This document shows, piece after piece, positions 4,738-5,031 of a stretch of DNA of 5,031 nucleotides. Numbering within the stretch: position 1 is the stretch's first letter; the number at the start of each line of letters is the position of its first letter. The DNA is from an uncultured Lachnospiraceae bacterium (lineage in GTDB: Bacteria; Bacillota_A; Clostridia; Lachnospirales; Lachnospiraceae): NCBI GenBank assembly GCA_910587905.1, contig CAJUOF010000033.1, positions 1-5,031 of the forward strand, read 5' to 3'. The translations under genes and the position numbers were made by a program. The notes under the pieces were generated by a model. The model saw nothing but the letters and a program-made list of their open reading frames with translations, did not search any database and was not told the DNA's origin.

Positions 4738-5031
4738 ATGGAAAGTTACTGCGAGATCAAGAACCCGGCTGAGTACACAGAGAATGTGCGGCGATGGAAT
4801 AACGATACCTTAGCCAGCGGAAGCGAGATGGGGGCGGATATTGAAGCTTTGATGAATAATATCGCTTATGTGAAAAGCATGGTTGAAGAGCTAAATGGCA
4901 ATATTCTGTTGCGGACGTATCCGGTTGGGAGCATTTATATCAGCACGGCTGATGTTAATCCGGGAACCCTTTTCGGAGGAAATTGGATTTCCTGGGGAAG
5001 CGGGCGCATGCCGGTCGGTGTCGATGCTTCC
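4738..5031 (+). CDS. Phage tail fibre / baseplate-tip protein with YPVGSIY module, 3' end outside window
   Basis: The frame is open from ATG 4738 to the last base, giving 98 residues. Residues 1 to about 57 (MESYCEIKNPAEYTENVRRW onward) look helical and polar and could be a coiled or docking segment. From residue 58 the sequence reads LLRTYPVGSIYISTADVNPGTLFGGNWISWGSGRMPVGVD, the well-known 'YPVGSIY.S....NP...FGG.W....GR.pVGvd' module found in phage tail collar, gp10-like and receptor-binding tip proteins of Firmicutes phages. That module usually sits before a trimeric tip domain, so the receptor-binding end is probably in the missing part. Its position as last gene after the adaptor fits a host-recognition role. 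GC is about 49% by hand count, below most of the upstream block. No N-terminal DUF3751 domain is present here; the previous gene supplies it. Confidence 0.8.
   Translation, partial: MESYCEIKNPAEYTENVRRWNNDTLASGSEMGADIEALMNNIAYVKSMVEELNGNILLRTYPVGSIYISTADVNPGTLFGGNWISWGSGRMPVGVDAS

Overview
The window is a compact, single-strand block of late structural genes from a contractile-tailed (myovirus-type) phage, prophage or phage-derived tail particle. Eight genes lie head to tail on the + strand with gaps or overlaps of a few tens of bases at most. Six of them follow the order of the Bacillus subtilis PBSX defective prophage baseplate operon: LysM protein (xkdP-like), hub protein (xkdQ-like), DUF2577 (xkdR-like), DUF2634/gp25-like wedge (xkdS-like), baseplate J (xkdT-like) and DUF2313/YmfQ (xkdU-like). 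Two fibre or adaptor genes follow. The strong Shine-Dalgarno sites, one of them a perfect AGGAGGTGAT, and the PBSX-type gene set point to a Firmicutes host. The fairly GC-rich coding would suit a gut clostridial lineage such as Lachnospiraceae, but no host gene is present, so the host call is weak.

Layout. Bases 1-31 are not biological: they match the 3' end of the Illumina read-1 sequencing adapter. This suggests the sequence is the untrimmed end of an assembled contig. The real sequence starts near base 32 inside the LysM protein gene, which has lost its 5' part. The hub (389-1390), DUF2577 (1403-1678), DUF2634 (1693-2130), baseplate J (2144-3262) and YmfQ-like (3274-4278) genes are complete. 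A stand-alone tail-collar-fibre N-terminal domain gene follows (4310-4699). The window ends inside a gene with a YPVGSIY...NPGTLFGGNW module typical of phage fibre or baseplate-tip proteins (4738 onward).

How the genes work together. The LysM and hub proteins should form the centre of the baseplate below the tail tube. The DUF2577 protein sits in the slot that P2-like phages use for the spike. The gp25-like and J-like proteins build the wedges that link sheath to baseplate, and the YmfQ-like protein is the P2 gpI counterpart that connects wedges to fibres. The last two genes are the likely receptor-facing parts. No promoter, terminator, RNA gene, mobile element or CRISPR array is visible, and no gene-free stretch exceeds 40 bases; the block looks like the interior of one long late operon.

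The points most worth a second look are the adapter, which reads in frame into the first gene; a C-terminal extension with a repeated LDG motif on the YmfQ-like protein; the split of the fibre attachment domain into its own small gene; and the DUF2577 protein as a possible spike. I found no evidence for a wholly new system.
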